Assembly (NCBI RefSeq): GCF_015352985.1
Contig: NZ_JACYXF010000019.1
Span: 1-64,000, forward strand
Direction: 5' to 3'
DNA length: 64,000 nucleotides
Source: Noviherbaspirillum malthae
Lineage (GTDB): Bacteria; Pseudomonadota; Gammaproteobacteria; Burkholderiales; Burkholderiaceae_D
Both the position numbers and the translations under genes were made by a program. Positions 33,901 to 43,488 of this stretch are shown here, in pieces (the first letter of the stretch is position 1; the number at the start of each line of letters is the position of its first letter). The notes below the pieces were generated by a model. That model was given only the letters and a program-made list of their open reading frames with translations. It was not told the origin of the DNA and did not search any database.

Positions 33901-36548
33901 ACCTGCCCTATGAATCCAGATCGCTCCTGCAGCTGGGCCTGCTCGGCGCCTGGACCCGGCCGCTATCATTTTCCGTCGATTGCACGACAGCCGGATTCAA
34001 GGCCGGCATAGCCCATGGAGATGTCACCATGGCGTGCATTCACTGCTGCGCCCAGGTGGTGTACTGCCTTGCACGCGGAGACCACCTCGACGCGGTGCAG
34101 TCCGAAGCCGAACGCGGCCTGTCATTCGTGCAGCACGCCGGTTACAGGGATGTGGAAGCCATCCTGAAGATACAAATCCGCTTCATCGAAAATCTTCGGA
34201 AGGCAGAAAATGTTCCCTTTTCGGGAAACGGGATTGCCGTGTCGTATCTGGATGAATTCACGGAGCAGGGCAGGGAGCGCATGTCGACCCTGGTGTTCTG
34301 GTTCTGGCTTTACAAAGCCATCAGCCATTACGTGGCCGGAGAGTTCGGGCAAGCCGCGGCCAGCATCAAGGAGGCCGAGCAATTTGCGTGGTCGGCCCCT
34401 GCACATGTGACCCAGGTTGATTTCCATGTTTTTTATGCGCTGATCATTGCCGCCGGCGGAGACGCATCGCTTGATTCGAATGCGATCCGTGCCGGCATCC
34501 AGCCGCATTACGAGAAGCTCGTGCAGTGGGCTGAAGCCAATCCCGGCAACTTCTCCGACAAAAAGGCGCTCGTCGGGGCCGAGATGGCAAGAGTCAGCGG
34601 AGATCCATGGACGGCACAGACACTGTATGGAACGGCGATACGGCATGCGGAATCTCAGGGCTTTCTCCAGTATGCCGCTTTTGCGCATGAACTGGCTGCA
34701 AGGTTTTGCATGGAACATGACCTGCAGACCTCGGCCGAGGCTCATGTCAATTGCGCGCGCAATGCCTATCGCAGCTGGGGCGCCTTTGCGAAGGCAAGGC
34801 GGCTGGAGCAGGTATATCCCAGACTGTTTCAACATGCCGCAGGCCCGCTCGCGAATGCGGCGGTCGCGGGCGGCGAGGAAAGCTGGCAGATGTCCAGCGT
34901 ATTGCGCTCGGTGCGTGCATTGTCCGAAGAGATACGCCTGGACAGTTCCGTCAAGATTCTCATGACGATCGCCATCGAACATGCAGGCGCACAGCGCGGG
35001 CTCCTGATTCGCAATGAACGGGAGGTGCCGGTGATAACGGCAAGGGCAACCACCTCGCTGACCGGGGTAGACGTGGATCTGCTGCAGAGGCCGCCATCGG
35101 AAAAGGACCTTCCGCTTTCGATGCTGCATACCACGATGCGCAGCCTCAGGGGGACGCACTTCGCCGGCAACCTGCACGCGAGCGCCTTTCAGCAGGATCC
35201 GTATCTGCAGGGCAAGCCGCATTGTGCTGCGATGTGCATTCCGCTGGTCAAGCGCGGAGAATTGATCGGCGTACTGTTTCTTGAAAATTGCCATCGGCCG
35301 GATGCCTTCACTGAGGAGCAGGTCAGGGTGCTTGAAGTGATTGCTGCGCAAGCCGCCATCTCGCTCGAAGTCGCAAGGCTGTATGCGGATCTCGTCGACG
35401 AGAATCAGCAGCGGCAGCGGGCGGAAACTGCGTTGCGCGCCAGCGAGGCAAAGCTGGAGCTTGGCGAGCAGATCACGCATACCGGGAGCTGGCAGTGGGA
35501 TACGAATGAAAACGTCGTCAGCGCTTCCGCCGAGGCTTGCCGGATCTTCGGCCGTGATCCGGACCAGCGCCTGCTGTCGTTGTCCGATTTCCTCGCTTAT
35601 ATCCACGAAGATGACCGTTCGGTCGTGGTCGATACGCTCCGTCTATGCACGGAAGAGCGGAAGCCCTTCCACGTCGAGTATCGCATCGTCCGCCCGGACG
35701 GAACCATTCGCTATGTATCCGGTGTGGGCAAGCTTGCGATAGGAGATGACAATGTCGGACATTTCGTCGGGACTGTCACCGATATTACCGAGCGGCGCGG
35801 CTACGAAGATGCCTTGCGCACGTCGCAGGCCGAACTTGCCCGAGTTGCGCGCATAACGACGGTAGGGCAGCTCACGGCATCGATTGCGCATGAAATCAAC
35901 CAGCCGCTGATGTCCATCGTGTCCAACGGAGGCGCAAGCTTGCGGTGGCTGAAGCGGAATCCGCCCGAACTCGGCGAAGTCCTTGTCGGGCTGGAGGAAA
36001 TCGTAAGCGAAGCCGGCAGGGCCGGTCACATCATACACAGCCTGCAAGCCTTGACCCGGAACAGCGCACCGGTGATGCAGCAGCTGGATGCGCATGAAAT
36101 CGTCCGCCGCATCCTGACGCTGGCACGAAGCGATATCGAGCGGCGGACTGTTTCGGTCCAGCTTTCGCTCGCGGCCGCGTGGCATGCCGTGAATGGCGAC
36201 AGTATTCAGCTGCAGCAGGTGCTACTGAACCTGGTGGTCAATGCCGTGGAAGCGATGAGCGAAATCAGCGACCGGCCGCGTACGCTATCCATCTATTCCG
36301 AGAACCCGGACGATGATCATATTATGGTCTCTGTGAAGGATACGGGCATTGGACTGACTGCCGAAGACATGGCGAAGGTGTTCGAGGCGTTTTTTACAAC
36401 CAAGCAAAACGGAATGGGGATGGGACTTGCCATCTCGCAGTCGATTGTCGAAGCGCACGATGGCCGGCTGCAAGTCCTCCCGGCCTCTCCCCATGGAAGT
36501 ATTTTCCAGCTGATACTGCCTGTGGCTCACGCCGGGCATCGGGAGTAG
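30951..36548 (+). CDS. Giant sensor histidine kinase: pseudokinase - ATPase - helical repeats - GAF - PAS - HisKA - HATPase
   Basis: 1865 aa, cytosolic. An N-terminal Ser/Thr kinase-like domain (about 15-290) is followed by an AAA_16/NACHT-like ATPase with Walker A GQSGVGKSAL (near 348) and Walker B MVLVIDDVQWID (near 475). A long helical region (about 600-1300), GAF (about 1317-1480), PAS (about 1493-1620), HisKA with H1647 in SIAHEINQPL and an HATPase with DTGIGL then GMGMGLAIS complete it. The kinase-like part has HNNLKP where HxDLKP is expected (Asp to Asn147), SFG for DFG (Ser165) and no clear VAIK Lys, so it is a pseudokinase. The architecture matches the hybrid Ser/Thr-His kinase family. 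It is coupled to the receiver gene upstream. Confidence 0.93.
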   Translation: MTRLQPASERVSHAGLRGGESVASLADFDFEALLHDSVLALYRGRHRSSPSTVLMVQAAAASDGIDASLQLNHEYGLRKILDPAWALVPQQTVVHEGRLSLLYHDIDVVSLDQITSHLLDIDVFFEYAMPMANAVRRMHATGLQHNNLKPSTVLVQRDGTCRLRSFGTAWRTTEEGMQDQPRLLAATHAYMSPEHTGRTKHMIDARSDLYSLGVMFYELLTGLLPFNLKDGTESMEWIHQHLASEPSAPHLLFPEIPKQLSSLVLKLLAKNPGSRYQTAAGLERDLRRCHRSWKLSRRIDEFPLGAQDIGAELGFSNKLYSREDNLQVLLAAFEQVRATRSRTLAIVHGQSGVGKSALLASLLSQLRQRDACVALGKIDQYGNDLPYAAIVQALESLIMRIIGQPDKELLFWRNRLMQRLGEYGALALNLIPALGYLVGELPPVPDLPALETQNRFRTVMQRLFSALASPGRPMVLVIDDVQWIDLPSVQLLEYLMKCAEEMPLLLVLAYREEEKVAGAPFNMLLSDVRPNASKVFRTGLAALDIKAVERMVAGALRQNVRGVRELAALVHGKTDGNPFFVKQFLKAAVDDGLVAFDPSSAVWNFDLAAIRNRDYTDNVAALVLLRLSRLPSPTRDVLGTLACLGRRSSLELLARLHADTAATVSEMLEPAIEAEAVFLSKENISFHHDRVQEAAYLLIDEQRRSHLHLRVGRMLLDDFAGSAREEDLFKAFDHLAIASPLIVVPGEREHVARLGLQAARKARRAIAYGSALKFIDSALTLIRSENSEACMTLIHALELERADCLLLAGSLDDADQVVRKLLLLPSSLADKTNACRIKAEIHLRRSENSKTVDVVLEGLRPFGIRIERHPTDQDCETAYQRLSSKLTASPEDVLFRLPPMQNPDVQAAMSLLSVLFPSAAFTDDRLNFIQICQTLELTLEFGMTGSAAIALGSFGAMVTQRFGNSKEGFRYAQLAQSLVTQHRYLPYESRSLLQLGLLGAWTRPLSFSVDCTTAGFKAGIAHGDVTMACIHCCAQVVYCLARGDHLDAVQSEAERGLSFVQHAGYRDVEAILKIQIRFIENLRKAENVPFSGNGIAVSYLDEFTEQGRERMSTLVFWFWLYKAISHYVAGEFGQAAASIKEAEQFAWSAPAHVTQVDFHVFYALIIAAGGDASLDSNAIRAGIQPHYEKLVQWAEANPGNFSDKKALVGAEMARVSGDPWTAQTLYGTAIRHAESQGFLQYAAFAHELAARFCMEHDLQTSAEAHVNCARNAYRSWGAFAKARRLEQVYPRLFQHAAGPLANAAVAGGEESWQMSSVLRSVRALSEEIRLDSSVKILMTIAIEHAGAQRGLLIRNEREVPVITARATTSLTGVDVDLLQRPPSEKDLPLSMLHTTMRSLRGTHFAGNLHASAFQQDPYLQGKPHCAAMCIPLVKRGELIGVLFLENCHRPDAFTEEQVRVLEVIAAQAAISLEVARLYADLVDENQQRQRAETALRASEAKLELGEQITHTGSWQWDTNENVVSASAEACRIFGRDPDQRLLSLSDFLAYIHEDDRSVVVDTLRLCTEERKPFHVEYRIVRPDGTIRYVSGVGKLAIGDDNVGHFVGTVTDITERRGYEDALRTSQAELARVARITTVGQLTASIAHEINQPLMSIVSNGGASLRWLKRNPPELGEVLVGLEEIVSEAGRAGHIIHSLQALTRNSAPVMQQLDAHEIVRRILTLARSDIERRTVSVQLSLAAAWHAVNGDSIQLQQVLLNLVVNAVEAMSEISDRPRTLSIYSENPDDDHIMVSVKDTGIGLTAEDMAKVFEAFFTTKQNGMGMGLAISQSIVEAHDGRLQVLPASPHGSIFQLILPVAHAGHRE

Positions 36549-36669
36549 GCGCACCGTCAGGCTGAAGCTGAAAGCAGCGGTCGGCGGATCTGCTGCAACG
36601 GTCTTCGGGCGTGCAGGTGCACTTGCCACGCCCGGCCGACGGTAACAAGCACAGGCGCCGGTGCCGGCG

Positions 36670-37248
36670 TTATTCCTTGATGGCTTCAACCGCGATATCG
36701 ATGCGGACATCGTCACCTACATGCGGTGCAAACTTGCCGGCATTGAAATCGGATCGCTTGATCAGCGTGTACGCGTTCGCACCGATTGCGTCTTTCTTCA
36801 GCATCGGGTGTGCCATCGCCTGGAAGGACGATACAGTCAGGGTCACCGGCTTGGTGACGCCTTTGATCGTAAGGTTGCCTTCCACGGTAGAGGGCGTATC
36901 GCCATTGAAATTGACTTTCGTGGACTTGAACGTGGCGGTGGGAAATTTCGCCGTATTCAGGAAGTCTTCGCCCTGGATGTGTTCGTCAAAAGTCGAAAAG
37001 CCGGTGTCCACGGATTTCGTATCGATCACGATGTCTACCGAACCGGTTTTCGCCGCCTTGTCGAACGTGACCTTGCCCGTCGTCTTGTTGAAGCGGGAAA
37101 GCTGTGTCGAGTAGCCGAAGTGGCTGTACGAGAAGCGCGGGAAGCTGTGTGTCGTATCCACGATAAACGTTTCAGGCGCGGCCAGTGCGGGCGCTGCCAC
37201 GGATGTTGCAAGCAGGAGCGATGCGAAAAGTTGTTTTGCGGTTTTCAT
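36670..37248 (-). CDS. YceI-family periplasmic protein
   Basis: 192 aa with a Sec signal peptide (LLLATSVAAPALA, cleavage before APET). The mature part is a lipocalin-like barrel: FIVDTTHSFPRFSYSHFGYS, GKVTFDKAAKTGSVDIVIDT, HIQGEDFLNTAKFPTATFKS, GNLTIKGVTKPVTLTV and GDDVRIDIAVEA. YceI proteins bind isoprenoid-type lipids, with roles in stress or acid response. AAGGGAAAAC precedes the start at 37248. It lies 192 bases downstream of the Tat-exported amidohydrolase on the same strand and may share its transcript. Confidence 0.9.
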   Translation of the reverse strand: MKTAKQLFASLLLATSVAAPALAAPETFIVDTTHSFPRFSYSHFGYSTQLSRFNKTTGKVTFDKAAKTGSVDIVIDTKSVDTGFSTFDEHIQGEDFLNTAKFPTATFKSTKVNFNGDTPSTVEGNLTIKGVTKPVTLTVSSFQAMAHPMLKKDAIGANAYTLIKRSDFNAGKFAPHVGDDVRIDIAVEAIKE

Positions 37249-37439
37249 GTTTTCCCTTGGAGTGGATGGATAGGAGGTATGTAACTGATATGCGCGGCGG
37301 AATGCTCCGGCGGCAGCCAGGTCGCGGCCGTACCGGAGCCGTACTCGGTTTTCCGCAAGCTCGCCCGGCTGTTCCGGCCATGCCGGAATGGTGCTTCCGT
37401 CGTTCTTCCGCATGCAGGCGAGCGTTGCCGGGGCCGGCC

Positions 37440-39443
37440 TTATGCGGCCCAGCAGGAGCAACCGAGCGCGCCCCAGAACCCGTTGTTGTCGGATGTAGGA
37501 GCCGATGCGGCGCGGCCGTGCGCATGTCCGTGCACGCCGCAGGATGTACTGCATCCGCAGGCTGCAAGCGCCTGACGATGGAGCTCCTGCAAACGCGCAG
37601 TCTCGGACTTCTTCGTCTTGTAGTAGCCGTCGTATTTACGCACGGGCGACCAGTCGGGCATCGCAGGCGGAAGCGGCGAGTCCAGAGCGGAAAAGTCGTC
37701 GGCCGCATACACGACGCGTCCGCCGACGACCGTGAGCGAGGAGACGATTTGCCGGATCTCCTCTTCGGGGACCGCGAAATAATCCTGCGAGAGAATGGCC
37801 AGGTCGGCCAGCTGCCCTGCCTTGATCTGTCCCTTCGTCCCTTCCTCATTCGAGAACCAGGTATTGGCCTGGGTATAGAGGCGCAGCGCAGTTTCGCGAT
37901 CCACCACGTTGGCTGTCGGATAGAGGCGCTGCCCACCGACGGTCTTTCCTGTCGTCAGCCAGTACAAGGCATTCCACGGATCGTGGCTTGCCACGCGGGT
38001 CGCATCGGTACCGACGCCGACCTGGACTCCCATCTCGAGCATCCTCTTGAATGGAGGTGTGCGCTCGGCAGCCTTTTGTCCATAGCGTTCAACGAAGTAC
38101 TCGCCCTGGTAAGCCATGCGATGCTGGATGGCGACGCCGCCGCCTAACCTGGCGATCCGGTCGATGTTCCGATCGCTGATCGTTTCGGCATGGTCGAAGA
38201 ACCAGTGCAGCCCGTTGAATGGAATGTCGCGATTTACCTTCTCGAAGGTATCGAGCGCCCGCGAGATGGTCTCGTCATAGGTGGCGTGAAGCCGGAACGG
38301 CCAGCGGTTCTGTGCCAGCAGCCGCACCACTTCTTCGAGGTCCTGCTCCATGTTCGCCGGCATCTCGGGACGCGGCTGACGAAAGTCTTCGAAGTCGGCC
38401 GCGGAAAACACCAGCATCTCACCGGCGCCGTTATGGCGATAGTAGTCATCTCCCTGGCCGGGTTTCACCATGCCGGTCCATCTCTTGAAATCGGAAAGCT
38501 CTTCCTTTGCCTTCTGGGTAAAGAGGTTGTAGGCAATCCGCACGGTGAGCTGGTTTTCCTTGTGCAGATCTTCGATGACCTTGTAGTCATCGGGATAGTT
38601 CTGGAAGCCGCCGCCCGCATCGATCGCGCTCGTGACGCCGAGGCGGTTCAGTTCGCGCATGAAATGACGCGTGGAATTAACCTGGTAGTCATATGGCAGC
38701 TTGGGGCCGCGCGCCAATGCCGAGTACAGCAGCAATGCATTCGGCTCCGCCAGCATCAGGCCCGTTGGTTCACCATCCTTGCCGCGCACGATCAATCCGC
38801 CCGGAGGATTCGGCGTGTCCTTGGTATAGCCGGCTGCCCTCAGGGCTGCGCGATTGAGCAGGGCACGGTCGTACAGGTGCAGGATGAACACCGGGGTGTC
38901 GGGAGCGACGGCGTTGATCTCCTCGAGAGTGGGGAGCCGCTTTTCCGCAAACTGCTGTTCGGTAAAGCCTCCGACGACGCGGACCCATTGAGGCGCGGGC
39001 GTGCGGTCCACCTGTTCCTTCAGTCTGCGCATGGCTTCCGCCAGCGAAGGAATGCCATCCCAGCGGAGTTCCATGTTGTAGTTGAGGCCGCCGCGGATGA
39101 TGTGAATATGAGAGTCGATCAGTCCGGGTATGACGCGACGGCCGCGGCCGTCGATAACTTTCGTTGCGGGTCCCGCCATGCGCATGATGTCGGCATCCGA
39201 GCCCACGGCCACGAATCGGCCGCCGGATATCGCGACTGCACTCGCGGTCGGCATGCGCTTGTCCAGCGTTGTAATCTTGGCGTTGTGCAGGATGATTTCC
39301 GGCTTGTTGCCTGTTGCCGCAGCCGCATTGAGCATTGCGCCGGGACCCAGCCAGGCACCGGCGGCAACGCCGGCGATCGCCTTGATTGCGCTTCGTCGCG
39401 ACTTGTCAGGGTGTGCAATCTCGGTTGGTTCGTTTTCAATCAT
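37440..39443 (-). CDS. Tat-exported amidohydrolase (YtcJ-like) with Cys/His-rich C-terminal tail
   Basis: 667 aa. The start at 39443 has CAGGAGCTGATT upstream. A Tat signal (SRRSAIKAIAG at 15-25, then GAWLGPGAM) precedes the amidohydrolase fold with IDSHIHIIRGG, RLHATYDE, FDHAETI and GVGTDATRV. It is about two-thirds identical by eye to the cytosolic paralogue at 26936-28798 over the barrel, but only this copy is exported. The C-terminal tail has CGCSTSCGVHGHAH and ends GFWGALGCSCWAA. The tail is conserved between the copies although the enzymes lie in different compartments. Confidence 0.88.
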   Translation of the reverse strand: MIENEPTEIAHPDKSRRSAIKAIAGVAAGAWLGPGAMLNAAAATGNKPEIILHNAKITTLDKRMPTASAVAISGGRFVAVGSDADIMRMAGPATKVIDGRGRRVIPGLIDSHIHIIRGGLNYNMELRWDGIPSLAEAMRRLKEQVDRTPAPQWVRVVGGFTEQQFAEKRLPTLEEINAVAPDTPVFILHLYDRALLNRAALRAAGYTKDTPNPPGGLIVRGKDGEPTGLMLAEPNALLLYSALARGPKLPYDYQVNSTRHFMRELNRLGVTSAIDAGGGFQNYPDDYKVIEDLHKENQLTVRIAYNLFTQKAKEELSDFKRWTGMVKPGQGDDYYRHNGAGEMLVFSAADFEDFRQPRPEMPANMEQDLEEVVRLLAQNRWPFRLHATYDETISRALDTFEKVNRDIPFNGLHWFFDHAETISDRNIDRIARLGGGVAIQHRMAYQGEYFVERYGQKAAERTPPFKRMLEMGVQVGVGTDATRVASHDPWNALYWLTTGKTVGGQRLYPTANVVDRETALRLYTQANTWFSNEEGTKGQIKAGQLADLAILSQDYFAVPEEEIRQIVSSLTVVGGRVVYAADDFSALDSPLPPAMPDWSPVRKYDGYYKTKKSETARLQELHRQALAACGCSTSCGVHGHAHGRAASAPTSDNNGFWGALGCSCWAA

Positions 39444-40442
39444 AATCAGCTCCTGTAGCCGGTTCGGCGGTTCAGCAGGCACCTTGCCGCCAATGGTCGG
39501 AAAGTGAAGTGTCTGCCGTGTACCGGAATCGTTTATCTTGGTAATGTCACGCTGGACGTGCGTTGTACCCGCCTGCGGCTGCAACCCACGACGCCCTGCC
39601 TATCCATGTGCGGCTGCAAGCAGCGCGCCTGGTACTTCGACATGGCGGTATCGGTGACGATATCGATTCAGTCGGGACGGCCTCCGTAACGCACATGGAT
39701 AGAGCCGGACAGGAAAACTTCCTGTTCGCGCCCAAGGAGGATAAACAACACAGATCACCTGATTGTGTCAGTCCTTGTTTCAAATGAAATACAGGCATTC
39801 CACTCAATGGCGCAGCAATCGTCTTCGCTTGTGCCCCAATCGCGAAAGGCTTCCCGATTCGATGCCATGCAACTGGCGATCTGCCGCTGTCTATCCGCAT
39901 ACGGGGCCGTGCGCCGGGTACATTTCGCTCGTACTCGTATGTGCCCCCGTAAGCTGCTGACATTATGGCTTCGCCTGTCGCCATGCCAAAACGGATAATT
40001 TGCAGAGCAATGTTCGAAGTTTTCGAATGTGTGCCAAGTACCAGAAGTCAGGAATACTGACTTGATCAGCGGCCAATCATACGGGCTTGACGGTTTGTTC
40101 CCACGCCGTGCAGCAAGCGGCGTGAGAAATTCTAGAACTGGCGATTTGCCAATTCCGCCGACGGCATGTTTCAAACGTTGCCGGTGCATTTCAATCGACG
40201 CAATCGACGGTCTTGATGAAATGCCGCCATGACCGCGAGCGTGGATCGCGCTGACAGGGGAAAGCGCTCGGCGGCGTCAACATGTCTCCATCATCGTTCC
40301 AAGTCCATATCGCGCATGGCAGCGTAGCGGTAGCGAACTCCGGGCCCGTCTGTCAGCGCCAATGTTTCAGATGACATGTTCAGCGGTTCGGGAACTACCC
40401 TCTGCGCTTGCCCTGCCTGTTTGCTGTCCTTAATATGGAGGC
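39444..40442. other. About 1 kb without a convincing gene
   Basis: Open frames on both strands lack ribosome-binding sites and coding character. The stretch separates the exported amidohydrolase (leftward) from the hybrid histidine kinase (rightward). A small near-palindrome TTTCAAATGAAA at 39778-39789 is the only motif noted. It may be a degraded gene, but no recognisable residue pattern survives. Confidence 0.45.
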
Positions 40443-43352
40443 ATGAATCAAACGCCTGCAAAAACAAAAGCCAGACCCGTCAGGAAACGGGCGCAACGGG
40501 TACATTCGGGAACGAATGGTAATGAAGCATCCCCTGGCGAAGAATCGTTTCGTGCCGCGACAGACTGTTTTCCGGGCTTGCTCTGGACTGCCCTGCCCGG
40601 AGGCGAGGTTGATTTCCATAACCTGCGCTGGCTCGAGTACACCGGCATGAGTCTTGAAGACTCATGCGGTTTCGGGTGGCGCGACGCCTATCATCCTGGA
40701 GACGTCGATCACCTGGCGACGACCTGGAAGCAGGTTGTCGCGGCGGGCATTGCAGGCGAGGCGAAGGCGCGTCTTCGGCGTCACGACGGCGTCTACCGCT
40801 GGTTTCTTGTCCGGGCTTGCCCGCACAAGGATGATCACGGGAAGATCATCAAATGGTACGGCCTGAACATCGATATTGATGACTTGAAACGTGCCGAGGA
40901 GATGCTTGCCGGCGAAAAGCTGCTGCTCGAGCGTATCGTGCGCGGTGGACCTCTGCACATGACGCTGGACTTGCTCTGTCAGATCGTGAACGAAACACTG
41001 GCCGGCGTTTCCTGCGGAGTGGTGCTGCGAGCATCGGAAGGGGGCATGCTCCGGTTCGGAGCGGCGCCGGCACTGCCGCCGGATTTTCTGCAGCAGGCCG
41101 ATCAGCACCTCCCGACATCATATGGCAATACAAGATTTCAGCAGGACACCCGGTTCAGCTGTTTGCATGGTGATGCAAGTACCAGTCCGGAGTGGCAATC
41201 CTACGTGCAATATGCTTCGTCGCACGGTTTGCGCACGCTATGCATCGTTCCGATAGTTTCCTCTGCAGGCATGCTCCTTGGCAGCTTCCATTTGCATGCT
41301 GCCGTCCCTCCCGACCTCAGTGCGGAACAGCAGATCTATCTTGATCAACTGATCCAGCTTGCTGCGGTTGCTCTGGAACGGGACTATATCGATGCGGCGC
41401 TCAAGGAGAGCGAGGAGCGCTTCCGTCTCATGGCCGAAACGACCCCGGATGTGATCTGGGTTACCGAGTTCCGGCCGGAACGGGTGCTCTACGTCAGTCC
41501 GAGCTTCGAACACTTGTGGGGTCACAAGCCCGAGGATCTCTACAAGAATCCACGGTTGTGGATCGATATGGTCCACCCGGAAGATGTTCAGCGGGTATCA
41601 AGCGTATTCGAGCACGCCGCGTCGATGAACACAAGCAGCCGCTACGATATCAATTATCGTCTGCTGCACCCGGATGGCAGGTTCTCCTGGATCTACGAGC
41701 GTGGCGTGTTCGTTCATAACCCGGTAAACCGGACATTGCGCGCCAGCGGCATTTCCACCGATGTGACCAAGCTGAAGCAGGCTGAAGAAGCGCTGAAGGC
41801 TTCACAAGAGCGTTTCGCCCTTGCTGTCGCGGCGTCGACGGACGGCATCTGGGACTGGGATATCAAGCGTGACACCCTGTTCATGTCGAACAGGGCGCAA
41901 TGCATCTTTGGTCTGGAAGCGACCGAGAACGAGCGTCGGCTCAGCCACTGGCGGCAGACCGTACGCGTGCATCCGAACGATGCCGACATCTTCGGGCGGG
42001 AGCTCGAAGCGTTTCTGGCTGGGAAGAACGTCAGTTACGACCATGAACTTCGTGTCTATAACCTGGCGGGGGAGATCAAGTGGATACGAGTGCGTGGTCA
42101 ATGTGTCCGTGACGTTCATGGACAGCCGACCAGACTGGCCGGCTCGGTGAGCGATATCGACATGCAGAAGCGGACGGAAGCGTCGCTCGAACAGTCGAGG
42201 CGGTTGGAAGCGCTTGGAACCCTGGCCGGAGGCATCGCACATGATTTCAATAATATTCTCGGTGCCGTATTGGGATACGGCGAGATGGCATTGCGCGGAG
42301 CGGAGAAGAACGCCCGGCAGCTCAGGGATATCAACAACATCATCAAGGCAGGCAAGCGCGGAAAGGACCTGGTGAGCCGCATTCTTGCGTTCAGCCGCAG
42401 CGGCGGCGCCGAACGCAGCCGCGTTTCGGTAGACAAGGTGCTGCAGGAAACCCTGGGTATCCTGAATCCCACTTTGCCTCCGGGAATAACGATGGAGATC
42501 CGGGTTGCCAGTGCCTTGCCGCCCGTCTGCAGCGACCCCACGCAAATTCATCAGATCGTCATCAATCTGCTGACCAACGCTGTTCATGCAATGCCGGACG
42601 GAGGCACGCTTCAAATTTCACTGTCGACCGAATTCGTAAGCGCAAAGCGGCCTGCCACGACCGGTACGGTAGACCGCGGCAAGTATATCGTGCTGAAGGT
42701 GCAGGATACCGGCATGGGTATCAGCCCCGGCGTTATGAGCCGGATTTTCGATCCCTTCTTCACGACGAAGGAAGTCGGCGTCGGTACCGGACTGGGGCTC
42801 ACGCTGGTGCATGCGATGGTAGCGGATCTCGGAGGCACCATCGATGTGGCAAGCGCGCCAAATGAAGGAGCGCTCTTCATCGTACGGCTGCCGTGCGCGC
42901 GGAAGAAGGCTGAACCGCCGGCAGCGTTGCCCGGCGACGAAGACAGGCTATACCAGAGCCCTCCACGCCAGGTTACAGGACAAGGAAAGCACATACTGAT
43001 CGTGGATGACGAGGAAGCTCTCGCGCAGCTATCTGCGCAAATTCTTGACGAAGTCGGCTTTGTGCCGCATGTCTGCACGTCCGGAAAGGCAGCGCTGAAG
43101 GCATTCCGGGATGATCCGGACCGTTACAGCATGCTTCTCAGCGATGAACGGATGCCGCAGATGCCCGGCTCCGCACTGGCTGCGGAAATCCGGAAGATCA
43201 GACCCGCAATACCCGTGCTTCTGGTCAGCGGCCATTTCGGGGACTCAACACTTGCAGCTACGGAAGCCAGCGGCTTGACTGAAATTCTAAAGAAGCCTGT
43301 GCCGCGCAGCGATCTCATCGATGCGGTGACTCGCCTGCTTGCCGCAGCTTGA
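40443..43352 (+). CDS. Hybrid sensor histidine kinase: PAS - GAF - PAS - PAS - HisKA - HATPase - REC
   Basis: 969 aa with no membrane segment, so it is a soluble sensor. PAS 1 (about 36-150), GAF (about 165-315), PAS 2 (about 325-445) and PAS 3 (about 450-575) precede the HisKA with H600 in GGIAHDFNNIL. The ATPase part has VINLLTNAVHAM, DTGMGIS and GTGLGLTLV. A C-terminal receiver has VDDEEA, phosphoacceptor Asp in LLSDERMP and Lys in ILKKPV. The HDFNN-type H-box is typical of hybrid kinases. No output regulator is beside it. Confidence 0.92.
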   Translation: MNQTPAKTKARPVRKRAQRVHSGTNGNEASPGEESFRAATDCFPGLLWTALPGGEVDFHNLRWLEYTGMSLEDSCGFGWRDAYHPGDVDHLATTWKQVVAAGIAGEAKARLRRHDGVYRWFLVRACPHKDDHGKIIKWYGLNIDIDDLKRAEEMLAGEKLLLERIVRGGPLHMTLDLLCQIVNETLAGVSCGVVLRASEGGMLRFGAAPALPPDFLQQADQHLPTSYGNTRFQQDTRFSCLHGDASTSPEWQSYVQYASSHGLRTLCIVPIVSSAGMLLGSFHLHAAVPPDLSAEQQIYLDQLIQLAAVALERDYIDAALKESEERFRLMAETTPDVIWVTEFRPERVLYVSPSFEHLWGHKPEDLYKNPRLWIDMVHPEDVQRVSSVFEHAASMNTSSRYDINYRLLHPDGRFSWIYERGVFVHNPVNRTLRASGISTDVTKLKQAEEALKASQERFALAVAASTDGIWDWDIKRDTLFMSNRAQCIFGLEATENERRLSHWRQTVRVHPNDADIFGRELEAFLAGKNVSYDHELRVYNLAGEIKWIRVRGQCVRDVHGQPTRLAGSVSDIDMQKRTEASLEQSRRLEALGTLAGGIAHDFNNILGAVLGYGEMALRGAEKNARQLRDINNIIKAGKRGKDLVSRILAFSRSGGAERSRVSVDKVLQETLGILNPTLPPGITMEIRVASALPPVCSDPTQIHQIVINLLTNAVHAMPDGGTLQISLSTEFVSAKRPATTGTVDRGKYIVLKVQDTGMGISPGVMSRIFDPFFTTKEVGVGTGLGLTLVHAMVADLGGTIDVASAPNEGALFIVRLPCARKKAEPPAALPGDEDRLYQSPPRQVTGQGKHILIVDDEEALAQLSAQILDEVGFVPHVCTSGKAALKAFRDDPDRYSMLLSDERMPQMPGSALAAEIRKIRPAIPVLLVSGHFGDSTLAATEASGLTEILKKPVPRSDLIDAVTRLLAAA

Positions 43353-43488
43353 TCATCTGACAGCCTGCCTGCGCGAATTGCAGTGAAAATGGCGGGCTGG
43401 CCGAATCGGATGCGAAACGGAAAAGTCCAAGTCGGAGTGCCGATTTCAGGTGGAACGATGCAATGGCTCGGCAGACAAATTGTCTAAC

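Noticed and set aside
39755-40189. A 144-residue open frame in the gap before the hybrid kinase
   Set aside because: No ribosome-binding site, odd composition and no recognisable pattern; treated as non-coding.
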